A DNA stretch of 64,000 nucleotides from Prinsepia uniflora (Eukaryota > Streptophyta > Magnoliopsida > Rosales > Rosaceae). The notes below the pieces were generated by a model. That model did not search any database. It was not told where the DNA came from and saw only the letters and a list, made by a program, of their open reading frames with translations. The stretch spans positions 7,040,501 to 7,104,500 of the forward strand of contig CM064873.1 of the NCBI GenBank assembly GCA_032719365.1, given 5' to 3'. Numbering within the stretch: the stretch's first letter is position 1; every line of letters begins with the position of its first letter. Of the stretch, positions 21,799-32,598 are shown piece after piece. The position numbers and the translations under genes are program-made.

Positions 21799-24692
21799 TG
21801 ACAGGACCCGTTCCAACTGGACCTCGAAAACCGTACCCGGTCCTGCTCCCGTCTGACAAGTCAAATGAAATCCCGAAACTATCCTTCAGCACCTATCAGA
21901 CAAGGGATAACTGTCGCTCATGCCTCCGCCTCGAGATCAGCCCCGAACGTTGTGCCACGGCCTGGAGGGTCATCAAAACTGAAAAGGTGTGAGTGGACAA
22001 AAATATACTCGTTAAGACATATTGATAAAAGACATCATTTACCCTCCAGTTTCTCAAACCATGCATGCATAGGGAAAAACATATGAATGACAATCACCGG
22101 CTCTCAGGCCAAACACATGAAAACATAACCACCTGGCCACACAGACCAGAACGCGTACTCAATACCAGTGCGTAATCACAATCAACATCAAACAATACTA
22201 TGCACAAGGTCACATTACTCGATCAATCAATCAATCAATCCGCACTATTCACAAGTGCACAAACCATCACATAGTCACATCCGCACTACTCATAGGCCAT
22301 AACCCCAAGCATTAGCCGTCTGGGAACACCCCGAGCTCCGGCTATCTGGGAATACTTATCACCCCGAGTACCAGCCGCCTGGGAACACCCCTAGCTCCGG
22401 CTGCTTGGGAACAAGCACAATCATATCCCCGAGCTTCGGTCGTCTGGGACTACCCCCTAGCTTCGACCGTCTGGGCATCCATAATCACAATGAAAATCAT
22501 CCTGGGATCATATCTCAAAACATCTCAATCAAATCCTTGACTTCAACCCAAGTCAAAATCATTACCAACCGGGACTCAAGCCCAAATAGCATTTATACGT
22601 AAATCCATAAAATCATATCGAAAACATATCACAACACATATCAATTATATCCATGACCTCAAATCAGGTCAAAAACACTATCCAGTTAGGCATCAAGCCC
22701 AAGACATCAACATCACGCAAATTCGTGAAATCACATTGAACTCAGTAAATAAATCCAGAAATCATCATTGACTCACCCAATAAGTCAAAACATCCTTTTA
22801 AAACCTTTTTTACTCCGGGCCTAGCCCAAAATACCGTTTGCACATTTCCTCAAAAAACGTGCCCGAAAGACCAATTAAAATATTCATTAAATCACACATA
22901 ATCATACCACATCATCAGGACATCATTGCAAGTCAATTTGTGCAATCAATCATGGAAAAAATTTAACTAAGCATGCATCATGGTTTATAAAACAAACGTC
23001 CACTCACACACCGTCCAACCCGCTCGCTTCCCGAGCTGCACGCGTTTCCGTAATTTCCGATACGTGCCAGGAATCCCGAATCCTGTCCAAAATCATTATA
23101 CAGGGTTATAAACAAGTCAATTTACATCATATCAATTTCCCATAACTTTTCGGGATTTAAATATTATTTTAAAATATAACTTAAACCGTTGGACCCTCGA
23201 ACATTATCGAGCCGGTGTCCGATTGACTCGAAACCAATTTTAAAACGTCTGTTACATTATAGGGAGTAAAACACCTGTTGAAACTTTCCTCAGAAAACCC
23301 ACCACGCGCCCTCACGCGCCGCCGCAAGCGGCTGCGCTTGAGTCCACACGTCGTGCTACAGTGACTGCGCGTGAGTCCACGCGTCGTGCTACAGTGTCTG
23401 CTACAGTCACCCCTTCCACCCGTTTACCTGGTAAACGGATCCTACGACCCGCGATCAGACCCGATTAGTTCTTCACCAATTCGAGTTCAATTTTACCGTT
23501 TCTTTCACTCATTAGCATCAAGTCAATATGGATTAAGGGTCTGTAACTTAAATTTAAGAAATCAAAGCCCCAAAGCCCTCAACTCAATAAGAACACCCGA
23601 CGGGTCCCTAATCGGATTCTGTCCAATTTCACACTGTTTTATTCAATTGATTGCACCCGAAGCTTCTAACCTTTATGCTAAACATGAAACTCAAATCAAT
23701 TTCATGAATCATTACCTTCAAATGGGAGAACTCAAGCTCCAAAATCCGACACAGTCGCAGGGGCTGTTCACCATCAATTCACCATCAATTGGCTTCCCAA
23801 TTGATTTGGTTCGAGTCGTCCAGCTCCCAGGAACCTGAATATCTACTCAATTTCCCTCGAAACCGTTTACAAAATCAAAATCGAGATTTAAATGTTTAGG
23901 TAGTTTTCGGGTTTCTCAGTAGGGTTCTAGGTCCATTTCCTTTCGATTTTCACTCAATTCCCTCGCATAAATCTCTCTGTTCAATCTCAGTTTTACAATG
24001 GAATCGTGATCAATCAATTTGGACGAATTCAAATACACAAGGTGGGCGGTTTTGTTTGTTCTCTGTTTTTGTTCTTATGCTTAGTCGACTACTGCTAAGA
24101 CTTCTTTGCAAATTAATTTATATAATTAAATGTACACCATTGCAATTCAATTGCCACTAAGAGGTTTCTTAATATGTCATGTGTCACTAACTGCATTAAG
24201 GTGAACTGATTCAGCACCCTAAACCATATAATAACAATCATATTTAAGCTTGTACATACAATTACCATTTTACCCTTGTTCTCACAAATTACCAAAATAC
24301 CCCTAATCGTTCTAGACCCATAACGTTTTCGTTCGGACCCCGATTGACGCATGCCGCCTGTCTACGGATTCAGCGTCCCGAGACCTATCTAACGGTCTTC
24401 TCGGAAAGTCCAAACAATGTTCCGATCAAAAAGTCAACAAATGACCCCGTTTGACCAATTTACCAAATTACCCTCCAACTTCCGCATGTCATAACTTTTT
24501 CCTCGAATGTCGGAATTGGGCGTGTAACCTGTCTATGAACTCGTGACGTCCCGAACTACGTCACAGTCATCGGTCAAAGTCCGTGTGACCGCTCGAATAA
24601 AAAGTCAACCGTTTGCCCAATTCCAAGGGCAAAATCTTCATTTTCCTCAAATTTTCTAAATTATCGGTTTTTTGCATTTTCGGGGCGTTACA
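21799..24692 (-). mobile_element. Solo LTR (minus) nested in the 3' LTR, TSD CGTTA
   Basis: On the plus strand it starts tgacaggacccgttcc and ends ggggcgttaca, 2894 bp. The duplication cgtta is found at 21794-21798 and 24693-24697. It landed two bases from the end of the host LTR, so the host's terminal ca is stranded at 24698-24699. It carries the family blocks and a doubled CG-rich region (about 23298-23400). A degenerate tandem repeat at about 22310-22475 is built from ctgggaa...ccccgagctccgg units. Confidence 0.85.
22310..22475 (-). repeat. Degenerate tandem repeat inside solo LTR (ccccgagctccgg core)
   Basis: About six imperfect copies of ccccgagctccggctgtctgg-like units of 22-32 bp. 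Confidence 0.6.
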
Positions 24693-24699
24693 CGTTACA

Positions 24700-24733
24700 A
24701 CCTTCCTCCTTCAGAAATTTCGTCCCCGAAATT
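24700..24733 (-). other. Polypurine tract and conserved end-of-pol block
   Basis: On the minus strand aatttcggggacgaaattt is followed by ctgaaggaggaaggt and then the LTR start tgtaacg. The same aatttcggggacgaaattc block precedes the LTRs at 39212, 45826 and (one base changed) 63959. Confidence 0.8.
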
Positions 24734-26389
24734 TCAAGGAAACAAATACGGATACTGCCCTCGCATATGTGTCTCGGGTTCCTATGTAGCCTCTTCCACG
24801 TTCTGATTTCTCCAAAGAACCTTCACTAGGGGAATCGTCTTTCGGTGAAGCACCTTATCCTTTCGATCCAAGATTTGTACAGGCTGTTCCTCAAAGCTTA
24901 AGTCTTGCCTGAGCTCAATGGGCTGTTCTTCTAATACATGGGACTCATCATACACATATTTCTGTAGCATTGACACATGGAATACATTATGAACTCTGGA
25001 AAGCTCTGAAGGTAATGCTAATCTATAAGTAACCTGGCCAATTCTCTCAACAATCTCATATGGTCTGATGAAACGGGGGCTCAATTTCGCGCGCCTACCA
25101 AATCGTACTATGCCTTTCCAAGGAGATAACTTCAGAAAGACCCAGTCTCCAACTGCAAATTCAAGATCTTTGATTCGACGGTCCATGTAGCTCTTTTGTC
25201 GATCCTGGGCGGCCTTAAGTCTATCTCTGATTAGCTTAACTTTCTTCGTCAGATCTATCAATTCCGACCTAGACAATTTTTTTTCGCCCACTTCTGTCCA
25301 ACATAAAGGGGTTCTGCACAGTCGTCCATATAAGGCTTCATAAGGTGCCATCCCAATACTTGCTTGGTAACTATTGTTGTAGGAAAATTCCATCAATGGA
25401 AAATGCAACTCCCAAGTACCTTGGAATTGCAGAACACACGATCTCATCATATCTTCCAAGGTCTGGATGGTCCGTTCCGACTATCCCTCTGTCTGAGGGT
25501 GAAACACCGTACTAAAATGCAATCTTGTCCCAAAAGCTTCCTGTAAACTCTGCCATAATCTGGATGTAAATCGTGGATCTCGATCTGATACGATAGAGGC
25601 AGGAGTGCCGTGTAATCGTATAATCTCATTAATGAATAGTCTGGCATACTGGGTCATCTGAAAGTCTTCCTTCATAGGTAAGAAATGCGCTGACTTGGTG
25701 AATCTATCCACAATTACCCAAACTCCATCGTGGCCTCTGGGCGACCTAGGAAGTTTAAACACAAAATCCATGGTTATATGGTCTCATTTCCACTCTGGGA
25801 TAGGAAATGGTTGCAATGCTCCATAGGGTCTCTGTCTCTCAGCTTTTACCTGCTGACATATCAAACACTTGCTCACATACTCAGCGATTTCCCGTTTCAT
25901 ACCCGGCCACCAATAATGGTCTCAAAGCGTATGGTACATTTTGGTCCCTTCTGGATGCATAGCGTACACCAAACTATGGGCCTCTTCCAGAATCTCCTTC
26001 TTTAATGCTACATTTGGATGTACATATAACCGTCCTTCTTTTTTAAAGTCTTCATCATCGCTAACTGTATAATCCTGTCGTTCCCCTGCTTCCATTTCAA
26101 TTCGAAGAATACATAAGACAAGGTCTTGAAATTGGGCATCAATAATCTGATCAATTAGGATTGGTCGCACCTGAAAACTAGCTAACAAAACACCTTGGCT
26201 ATCAAGTCCCAACATAACACCAGTTCTACGAAGTTCAACCAATAAGGGAAAATGTATCATCCTCAGATGGGCTATAGAATGTGCTGATTTCCGACTCAAT
26301 GCGTCAGCTACCACATTAGCTTTTCCAGGATGGTATTCAATCGTGCAGTCATAATCCTTAATCAGTTCCAACCATCTTCTTGACATTTA
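24734..26389 (-). pseudogene. Integrase and chromodomain part of gag-pol (decayed)
   Basis: The minus-strand frame from about 26386 gives the end of RNase H (IEYHPGKANVVADALSRK). The integrase zinc region follows (H...H with CLICQQ), then YWWPGMKREIAEYV and the DDE core: ITMDF, SIVSDRDPRF and HPQTEG-SERTIQTLED. The GPY/F-like region FGRRAKLSPRFIRPYEI comes next, then RVHNVFHVSMLQKYV. The end is a chromodomain-like VQILDRKDKVL...IPLVKVLWRNQNVEEAT-EPE. Stops lie at 25922 (TGA), 25784 (TGA, at a conserved Trp), 25481 (TAG) and 24782 (TAG, at a conserved Trp). The natural stop is TGA at 24734-24736. The chromodomain is what marks chromoviruses and is thought to steer insertion to heterochromatin. 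Confidence 0.92.
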
Positions 26390-27764
26390 ATTCCTTCTGT
26401 GTGAAAAAGTACTTCAAACTTTTATGATCAGTAAATAGTCTACATGTTTCACCGTATAAGTAATGTCTCCAGATTTTTAGAGCATGTACCACTGCAGCTA
26501 GTTCTAGATCATGGGTAGGATAGTTGTGTTCATGCGGTTTTAACTATCGAGAGGCATAAGCAATCACCTTCCCATGTTGCATTAACACACACCCCAATCC
26601 GTGTAAGGATGCATTAGTATACACTTCGAAGTCTCCACTATCGTCTAGAAGGGTCAATACCGGAGCGGATGTCAATCTTTTCTTCAATTCCTGAAAACTC
26701 TGCTCACAAGTCTCATCCCAAATGAACTTAATTCCCTTCCTGGTCAAGTGAGTCAATGGGGCAGCAATCGTAGAAAATCCTTCTACAAAACGTCTGTAGT
26801 AACCGGCCAACCCTAAAAAGCTCCTCACTTTGGTCACTGTTGTCGGCTGCTCCCAGTTTTCCACTGCCTCAATCTTCTGGGGATCAACACAAATTCCTTC
26901 CGCAGAAATCACATGTCCCAGAAACCTCACACTAGTTAACCCAAATTGGCACTTACTCAATTTGACAAAAAGCTGATTCTCCCTTAGAGTCTCAAGCATA
27001 AGTCTCAGGTGCTTCTCATGCGCCTTCTTACTGTTTGAATACACCAAAATATCATCAATAAACACAATGAAAAACTAATCAAGATATTTCCAGAACACTC
27101 GGTTCATCAAATCCATAAATGCCGCTGGTGCATTGGTTAACCCAAATGGCATTACTAGAAACTCATAATGACCATACCGAGTTCGAAAGGCTGTTTTTAG
27201 AATATCCTCTTCTCGGATCCTCAACTGATGGTAACTAGAACGGAGATCAATCTTCGAAAAATAATTAGCTCCCCTTAGTTGGTCAAAAAAATCATCGATT
27301 CGGGGCAAAGGATACTTATTCTTTATTGTCACCTTGTTCAGTTGCCTATAATCCATGCATAATCTCAAGCTGCCCTCTTTCTTTCTTACAAATAATACGG
27401 GGGCTCCCCACGGTGACACACTCGGCCGAATGAACCCCATGTCAACTAGATCTTGTAACTGCACCTTCAATTCCCTTAACTCGGCTGGTGCCATACGATA
27501 AGGAGTCAAAGAAATAGGTCGTGTACCAGGGATCAAATCAGTAGTGAACTCCATCTCCCTATGCGGTGGTAACTCTGGTAAATCCTCAGGAAACACATCT
27601 GGGAACTCACATACTATTGGGATATCCCCGGCCCTAGTTGGGGTATCCCGTACATCAATCACATGTGTCAAATAAAACTGGCAACCTCTTCGTAACAATC
27701 TCTCTGCCGTGAGGGCTGATATGACTCTGGAGGGTAACACTGTCCGCTCTCCCTAAAATATCAC
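26390..27764 (-). pseudogene. Reverse transcriptase and RNase H part of gag-pol (decayed)
   Basis: It shows REMEFTTDLIPGTRPIS...PYRMAPAEL, then SPWGAPVLFVRKKEGSLRLC, DYRQLN, FSKIDLRSSYHQ, the active-site FIDDILVYS (about 27035-27065) and FLGHVIS. RNase H begins FEVYTNASLHGLGCVL; the usual Asp of YTDAS is Asn here (codon at 26613-26615, one G-to-A change), so catalysis would be lost. Stops are TAG at 27753, 27075 and 26544. A frame change at about 26387 looks like a 2-nt loss in what should be ELN(M)RRWLEL. It is otherwise close to full length for a Ty3/gypsy RT-RNase H. Confidence 0.92.
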
Positions 27765-28289
27765 CTATGGTAACCCTGGGCTCCGGAGTATCACCCTCTT
27801 ATCGAAACACTCAATAGAGGCATGATGGGTTGTCAACCAATCCATCCCAAGGATAACATCAAAATCATACAAATCTAAAAGTATTAGGTCAGACACTAGG
27901 TTCACACCCCCTATCAATACAGGATAACCTCGTATTACCTGGTTTACCACATATATATCACCAGTCGGCGTACCGACTCCCATATCACAACCAATCGCAG
28001 AGATCTCTCTATCTGCTAATGAGGCATAATCCCGAGAAACAAAAGAATGGGTAGCACCCGGGTCTATTAAAGTATGTGCAAGATGACCAAAAATAGTAAG
28101 TATACCTGTCACCACTCCCGGAGTTGCTCGGGCCTCCTGTTGAGTTACTGCAAATACTCGATCCTGTGGTCCCAAAGTCGGACCACGTCCTCGTGATCCA
28201 CCACGTCCTTTACCAACTCCTCTCCCATCTGTGGCGTCTGAGGTCGAGGCTGTACTCAGACTCTGCTCTGTAGTGCCCTAACCTGTACC
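27765..28289 (-). pseudogene. Retropepsin-like protease part of gag-pol
   Basis: It reads DRVFAVTQQEA...GVVTGILTIFGHLAHTLIDPGATHSFVS, in which LIDPGATHS is the aspartic protease active-site loop of plant gypsy elements. FDVILGMDWLTTHHA closes the domain. It is one uninterrupted 136-codon stretch bounded by TAG codons at 27765 and 28278. The Asp is present. It lies between the zinc knuckle and RT in the expected order. Confidence 0.9.
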
Positions 28290-29165
28290 ACTACCACTGG
28301 CCAAACGTGGGCAGTCCCTCTTGAAGTGACCCGGCTCCCGACAATAATAGCAAACAAGAGCATTACCCCGATTGGGCCCACTGTTCTGTCGGTTTACTGA
28401 TCCCACTGACGCCTCACTAGACTGAGCTGTCGCTGGAGGTCGAAACCCAAATCTCGGTGTACTCCCACCACCAAAACTCGGACGGGTGCCACAAGAAGAT
28501 CCAGAACTAGTACTACCCCTCTTAGGCTATCTGTGACTCGAAGATCCTTGATACTGTCACTCTCGGCGTCGACCAAAGCCTAAAAACTGTTGTCGTACTG
28601 GCAAGGTCACCTCAACTCTAGCGGCAGCATCAGACAACTCTCTCAGGGTAGCATAAGATCCTACTGTCACACCACCACGGATCTCATTTCTCAATCCCTG
28701 CTCAAATCTTCTGCACTTGTCCTCCTCGTTTGCCACATACAGAGGAGCAAAACTAGATAGGTTCAAGAATTTCTGCTCGTAGTCAGCCACTGACAGGTTT
28801 CCTTGTTGCAGCTGAAGGAACTTCACTTCCTTGGCATTGCGAAAGGAACGAGGATAAAACTGGTCTAGGAAACGGTGCCGAAAATCCTCCCAACTCAGAG
28901 TGCGGGCATCCAACCCCGTCAGTTGTAATCCGCGCCACCATCTATAAGCCTGATTACTCAGCATGAACATGGCTAATGGAACCATGTCTCCTGGTGGGCA
29001 TCACATGATCTCGAAAATCCTCTCCAATTGCGTCATCCACTCATAGGCCTCGTCTGGGTTGGTCTGGCCAGTAAAACTAGTGGCCCCCAAACGTTGAGCT
29101 CTCTCCACGTCTGGACCCTCCATCTCCTCGCCAGGTTGTGCACGAGGTTCACGTCTTAGAGGCAT
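28290..29165 (-). pseudogene. Gag with CCHC zinc knuckle (decayed)
   Basis: The start MPLRREPRAQPGEEMEG (ATG at 29163-29165) is followed by VERAQRLGATSFTG...WMTQLERIF. After a TGA (29001-29003) comes LAMFMLSNQAYRWWRGLQ...FRHRFLDQFYPRSF, the Retrotrans_gag core. ELSDAAARVE follows, then a Ser/Gly-rich linker with stops at 28557 (TGA) and 28527 (TAG). The C-terminal CYYCREPGHFKRDC is a CX2CX4HX4C knuckle (about 28311-28360). Gag packages the element's RNA in virus-like particles. Confidence 0.9.
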
Positions 29166-29243
29166 ATTGAGGTATCTGTAAGTAAAACAGATCAGTATAC
29201 CAACACATGCACACAATGTGCAAGACTCGGACCGCAACCTAAT

Positions 29244-29255
29244 GCTCTGATACCA
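29244..29255 (-). other. Primer binding site of the minus chromovirus
   Basis: The minus strand reads tggtatcagagc three bases after a tgtca LTR end, matching initiator tRNA-Met. It forms one arm of a palindrome with a second, plus-oriented tggtatcagagc at 29268-29279. Confidence 0.85.
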
Positions 29256-29258
29256 ATT

Positions 29259-29360
29259 TGACAATATTGGTATCAGAGCTGGACCCTGACCGGAAGTGTG
29301 CCAGCGAGGACGCTAGGCCCAAAGCGGACAATATTGTGTTAGATGGGCCTGGTCGTGACA
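29259..29360 (-). mobile_element. 102-bp aberrant 5' terminal segment of the chromovirus
   Basis: On the minus strand it starts tgtcacgaccaggccc and ends aatattgtca (TG...CA), and is flanked by the TSD tgttg on its outer side. It is not homologous to the roughly 3-kb 3' LTR of the same element. Its catctaacacaatattgtcc...gctttggg stretch matches the small solo LTR at 49600-49870 (catctagcacgatattatct...gctttggg). So the 5' end comes from, or was replaced by, a different small-LTR family. Confidence 0.6.
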
Positions 29361-29365
29361 TGTTG

Positions 29366-29835
29366 GTCCAGATGGTTGTTTATGATACGGCATATGGATG
29401 GGCATGTTGGGCCCAGGATACATTTGACCCGAGGATAGGGGGTCGGATGAGTGACCTTTGGATTTTGGATATTGAATGGGACTCACAAGGAGTCCGGAAT
29501 GGTTTATTGTGTGTTGAGAGATCCTGAATAGGATGTGGTTCGCCTAGGGGTGTTTGCTAGGTGACCGGATATGCCAGTGGTGGCATTGATGGTAGTGGAT
29601 GTTGAATTCAGACTTGAGAAGAGTCGAGACATTGGATTTGGACTTAATAGGAGTCAGGACTTGGTTTAGGACTCGGAATGAGTCATGATGTGATATGAGG
29701 GCTCGAGATGAGCCGGGAAAGATGGAAAACGTGGTTATGGTTGTACATAAAGAGTAACGGTTCATGTGGGAACCCAAGGTATGGAAATGGATGTGCATTG
29801 AGTCTCAATGGTTGTTGTTGGAGAGGTATGTTTGA
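29366..29835 (+). mobile_element. Continuation of the gypsy derivative split by the chromovirus (internal region)
   Basis: It is non-coding and resumes directly after the second TSD copy. It shares blocks in order with the internal region of the 35863 array: a tgttgggcccaggata-like block near 29405 (ttggacccaggatgag at 36124), gtgaccggatatgccagtgg (about 29560; gtgaccgggtatgccaggga at about 36255) and ggactcggaatgagtcatg (about 29668; ggactcgagatgagtcatgg at about 36308). It therefore fits as the right half of the element whose LTR is at 16132. The right end is not defined, and no 3' LTR is seen. Confidence 0.6.
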
Positions 29836-31511
29836 ACGTACCTTTCGATCTTCAACACTACATCTGGTCTCTGATATCCTCTTTGGTCTCCAGCACCATT
29901 CCTGATCGACAAGATCACCTTTCGATCGGCATCACCATCTATGGTCTCTAATATCGTCTTTGGTTTCCACCATTCCTGGTTGGCAGGATCACCTTCCAAT
30001 TGGCAGAACCACCTCTGGTCTTCGATATCGTCTCTAGTCTCCAGCACCATTTCTGGTCGGCATTATCACCTCTTGTTCGGAAGATCAATTCTAGTAGGTA
30101 AGACCTCTCTTGGTCGGTAAGATCATTCTCGACCAGCAGGACCATCCAGTCTCCACCTCATCAACCTTACTGTCAACGTTATCTCATATCTCCCATATGA
30201 GGCATACAAAATGAAATAAAGATAAAAATTTGGAATGAAGAGTATCAACAATTTCACTATTTCGAAGTTGATCAGCAGGAACCCAGATTCCTATTCGGAA
30301 GAACCGGACATCACGACCGATCGGTCAAGCCATCCAATCCCTTTTTCATGGATTCAAATACACATCTTGATCTCCAAATCAACAAAAAAAAATTATCAAT
30401 CAACAAGGTCAAAGTTATTATTTGAGTTCACAATTAGGGCCCATGCCCAATCTCCTTACGCTATCATGTATTACAATATGGAGATTCAAATACAACAAAC
30501 AATAAATACTGATGTCACTCCTCCTTTGACCAATCTGGAGGAACTAACACCCCCTCCCCAGAGAAAGCTCACATGACACTTCTAATCGACAGTTATCATT
30601 GTTGGCAGATCAAAGTCACAACCATCTCCACTCGGAACATGAATCTAGCAAAGTGTCGATCAGAAAGACTATCTGGCGCTTTTCTAAGGAAGCTACCTAA
30701 AACATATTTTCAAACACAATATATCATTCAAACTCAAACATCAAGCAGTAGACACAGATAAATTTCAGGATGGAAAGAACAGATTTTCCAATTTGTCATC
30801 TCAATCAGCATCTTTCAGCGTGGTGCTAGTCGGCAACACCATCCAAGGTTTCTCTAGGGAAACACCCCTGGCTTCCTTTGCAAACTCTCATGCCACCTTC
30901 TCACCTGCAGATCAAAATACAAACAAGGAAGGAACAACTTCAAGTTCTTCCTCAACGTAAACATAAAAAATAAAACAAATAGAACTTCTAGAATCGGTAT
31001 CCACTATGGAGGAACCAATCGACAACCTCGTCTGAGGTTCCCTCATGAGAAATCGCAAAAATCACAGCCACGACCCCTCTACCAGGGGATCTTCATCACC
31101 CAAATGAAAACTCAGAGCAGAAAACTTACACAAATCAAGAAACATCTGGCAGGGAGAAATAAAAAATCCAATCAACAGATCGTGGTACAATCGGAACACA
31201 ATTACCGAGTTACCTGCAGAGTACTAGTTCGAACCCACCAAGAAACTCACCTGATTGGGTCCTTATCTGGCCATTTGGCTGCTTCCTACCAAACAGCTAG
31301 TTGATTGCCTCTTGCCGAATAAACAGTCGACTACCTCCTACCGAATAGCCATTCGACTGCCTCATACCAAACCGCCTTTGGGCCTGCACACATCGCTAGT
31401 TGATCCAACAGAGACGACCCCAACTCGTTTTCCTCCTCACCTTTCCGAACGATCACCGCACAGCCTACATGCTCTGTGGGTCAATGTAGGATCTTCTCAC
31501 CTCTATCGGTA
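29836..31511. other. Non-coding part of a decayed element, interrupted at 31512
   Basis: No domain is found in any frame. It begins with a three-copy tandem repeat (29863-30089). The sequence style (gatcggcatcacc..., gcagcaggacc...) resembles 57854-58300, which lies directly beyond the nested LTR that starts at 31512. The two stretches are therefore probably halves of one element, whose decayed plant-mobile-domain gene is at 58340-59194. That join is inference. Confidence 0.4.
29863..30089. repeat. Three-copy tandem repeat, unit about 76 bp
   Basis: Copies at 29863-29938, 29939-30011 and 30012-30089 share tctggtctctgatatcgtct, ggtctccagcaccatt and cctggtcggca...atcacct. A partial fourth copy follows to about 30145. 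Copies are about 75-80% alike by eye. Confidence 0.7.
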
Positions 31512-32598
31512 TGTAACGACCCGTCCTGAATATCGAGATTAAATATTAATTAATTATGAATTTAGTATGATTAATCAGGGATTAGTTGAGAGAATTCAGT
31601 CGGACGGTGTAAAATGACCGTTTTACCCTTGTAAATGGAAAAAATGTTGACTTTTGACCCGGGGAGTCAAATATACGAGGACCGATGACCGTGACGTAAA
31701 TCGGGACGTCACGAGTCGTTAGACAGGCGGAACGTCAAAATTGGTCGTCGAACGGGGAATTTATGGTCACGGGAAGTAAAATTGGACTACTCATGCATTT
31801 CGAGGCGTAAATTATATAGCTAAATCTGATTGGTGGATCAATTATGTGGGGCCCTTGGATGAGTGACAAGTGTCACTCATCCCATGGGTAGGGTTTTCCA
31901 ATTTTATGGATCTATGTCTATTGGTTCATTTAATTAGTTAAATTAAATATTTTATTTTATTTTCCCTTACCTATTTCTCTCTTCCATTCCCGTGTATCAT
32001 CTTCACCTTCTTCTAACTTAAACAAAAAAAACACAAATGACTGGGACGACGGTGCACGGTGATTAGAAATTGTTGAGGTATGAGTTTTGATTAAAAAATC
32101 GAAGGTAAGGTTTTAAGGTTTATTGATCTATTTGATGGACTGGGTCGTGATTTAGAGATCAAGACGAACGCATGGGACTCAATTTCGAAGGAAATGGTGG
32201 CCGGAGTCGACGACAGAATTGTAACGACCTGTCCCTAATTTTAAGGATTAATTAGGGATTAATGACAGATTAGCAAGACTAATCGGGATTAGTTGAGAAT
32301 TAACGGCCGTTCAGGGTGAAATTACGATTTTGCCCCTGAACGAGGGTAAAAGTTTACTTTTGACCCAGAGGTCTGATGGCCGAGGACCAAGGACCGTTAC
32401 GTAGATCAAGTCGATACGAATCCATAAATAGGTGGCACGTCGAAATCGGACATTTGACAAAAAAGTTACGGTTCACGGAAGTTCCGAGGAACTACTGCAC
32501 GTTTTACGAGACAGCTTGACTTTTGTCTCAAATGGGCCTCAGATATTTTCTCAGGACCAATGGATGAGTGACAAGTCTCACTCATCCATTGCCCACTG

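Larger units (their letters stand above)
18805..24699 (-). mobile_element. 3' LTR of the minus chromovirus, interrupted by a solo LTR
   Basis: The LTR is 18805-21798 plus the final two bases 24698-24699, 2996 bp once the nested solo LTR and its second TSD copy are removed. On the minus strand it starts tgtaacgccccgaaaa beside the polypurine tract (ggaggaaggt) and ends gggatgggtcttgtca. It contains the minus-strand copy of the CG-rich block (about 20325-20400) and a 341-bp tandem duplication. Confidence 0.85.
18805..29360 (-). mobile_element. Ty3/gypsy chromovirus (Tekay/Del-like), minus strand, TSD TGTTG
   Basis: The element is bracketed by the perfect 5-bp duplication tgttg (18800-18804 and 29361-29365). 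In its own orientation, right to left, it has a 102-bp 5' terminal segment, a PBS, a gag-protease-RT-RNase H-integrase-chromodomain frame (29165 to 24734), a polypurine tract and a roughly 3-kb 3' LTR. A solo LTR is nested in that 3' LTR. The chromodomain-type C-terminus and integrase order place it with the chromoviruses, closest in feel to Tekay/Del. It is dead: at least twelve premature stops, one frameshift and a lost RNase H aspartate. The two ends are not homologous to each other, which is abnormal for an LTR element (see findings). Confidence 0.88.

Noticed and set aside
29863..30145. Regularly repeated unit that might suggest a CRISPR-like array
   Set aside because: Units are about 76 bp, degenerate and contiguous without unique spacers, in plant DNA; this is an ordinary tandem repeat.
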